A program made the translations under genes and the position numbers. Shown piece after piece: positions 20,311 through 20,335 of a stretch of DNA of 20,335 bases; within the stretch, counting starts at the first letter, position 1; each line of letters begins with the position of its first letter. The notes below the pieces were generated by a model, which did not search any database, had not been told where the DNA came from, and saw only the letters and a list, made by a program, of their open reading frames with translations. The DNA comes from Anaerolineae bacterium (GTDB taxonomy: Bacteria; Chloroflexota; Anaerolineae; B4-G1): NCBI GenBank assembly GCA_030612585.1, contig JAUWNP010000068.1, positions 1 through 20,335 of the forward strand, read 5' to 3'.

Positions 20311-20335
20311 ATGACGCGTCGAGCGCCTCTTACCG
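20311..20335 (+). CDS. Start of an unidentified gene (5' fragment)
   Basis: ATG 20311 begins MTRRAPLT and runs off the window. AGGAGAG ends 4 nt upstream and an extended -10 promoter lies at 20268-20276. Eight residues are too few to identify the product. Its palindromic control region suggests a tightly regulated gene. Confidence 0.6.

Overview
The window is a GC-rich bacterial chromosomal segment carrying housekeeping operons. The first 78 bases are a nearly pure C/G run that looks like a contig-end artefact. The best-fitting source is a member of the Chloroflexota (Anaerolineae-like). The pointers are an archaeal-type mevalonate kinase with isopentenyl phosphate kinase, a DHH-CBS-CCA fusion tRNA nucleotidyltransferase, GerW-like and Yip1-like membrane proteins, a NACHT-HEAT ATPase beside a PhoB-type regulator, and sigma70-like promoters with extended -10 boxes. 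This assignment is inference from gene content, because there is no rRNA gene to anchor it.

Layout. Positions 79-588 (minus) hold a truncated tlyA, divergent from a plus-strand run. That run is a DPPR-synthase-like UbiA prenyltransferase, a DUF4956 membrane protein, mevalonate kinase, a GxxExxY protein and isopentenyl phosphate kinase (819-5120). A near-consensus promoter overlapping the IPK stop then drives secD-secF, followed by a zinc MDR dehydrogenase (5183-8573). A second promoter drives the 873-residue CCA-adding fusion and two small GerW-like membrane proteins (8680-12128). A broken Yip1-like gene (12149-12688) precedes lgt. After lgt come a hairpin-rich spacer and a coiled-coil zinc-ribbon protein (to 14527). 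The 307-bp spacer at 14528-14834 appears to hold an unannotated minus-strand small RNA gene with its own promoter and terminator. It lies back-to-back with the promoter of a response regulator that is followed by a NACHT-HEAT membrane ATPase (14835-18033). A convergent minus-strand operon pgeF-yggS-yggT-yggU (20184-18076) follows. The window closes with the first codons of a plus-strand gene behind an operator-like palindrome.

How it fits together. The left third is about isoprenoids: mevalonate phosphorylation and isopentenyl phosphate phosphorylation point to the alternative mevalonate pathway, and the UbiA enzyme uses a long-chain polyprenyl phosphate. The middle is protein export (SecDF), lipoprotein maturation (Lgt) and tRNA 3'-end synthesis. 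The right part is signalling (regulator plus NACHT-HEAT) and a conserved cell-wall/PLP/division-associated cluster.

The most interesting structures are non-coding. They are the candidate sRNA at 14539-14654, a 22/25 inverted repeat bracketing the GxxExxY gene inside the isoprenoid cluster, a family of 7-8-bp short tandem repeats at gene borders (one inside the CCA gene), and a perfect 10-bp palindrome over the promoter and ribosome-binding site of the last gene.
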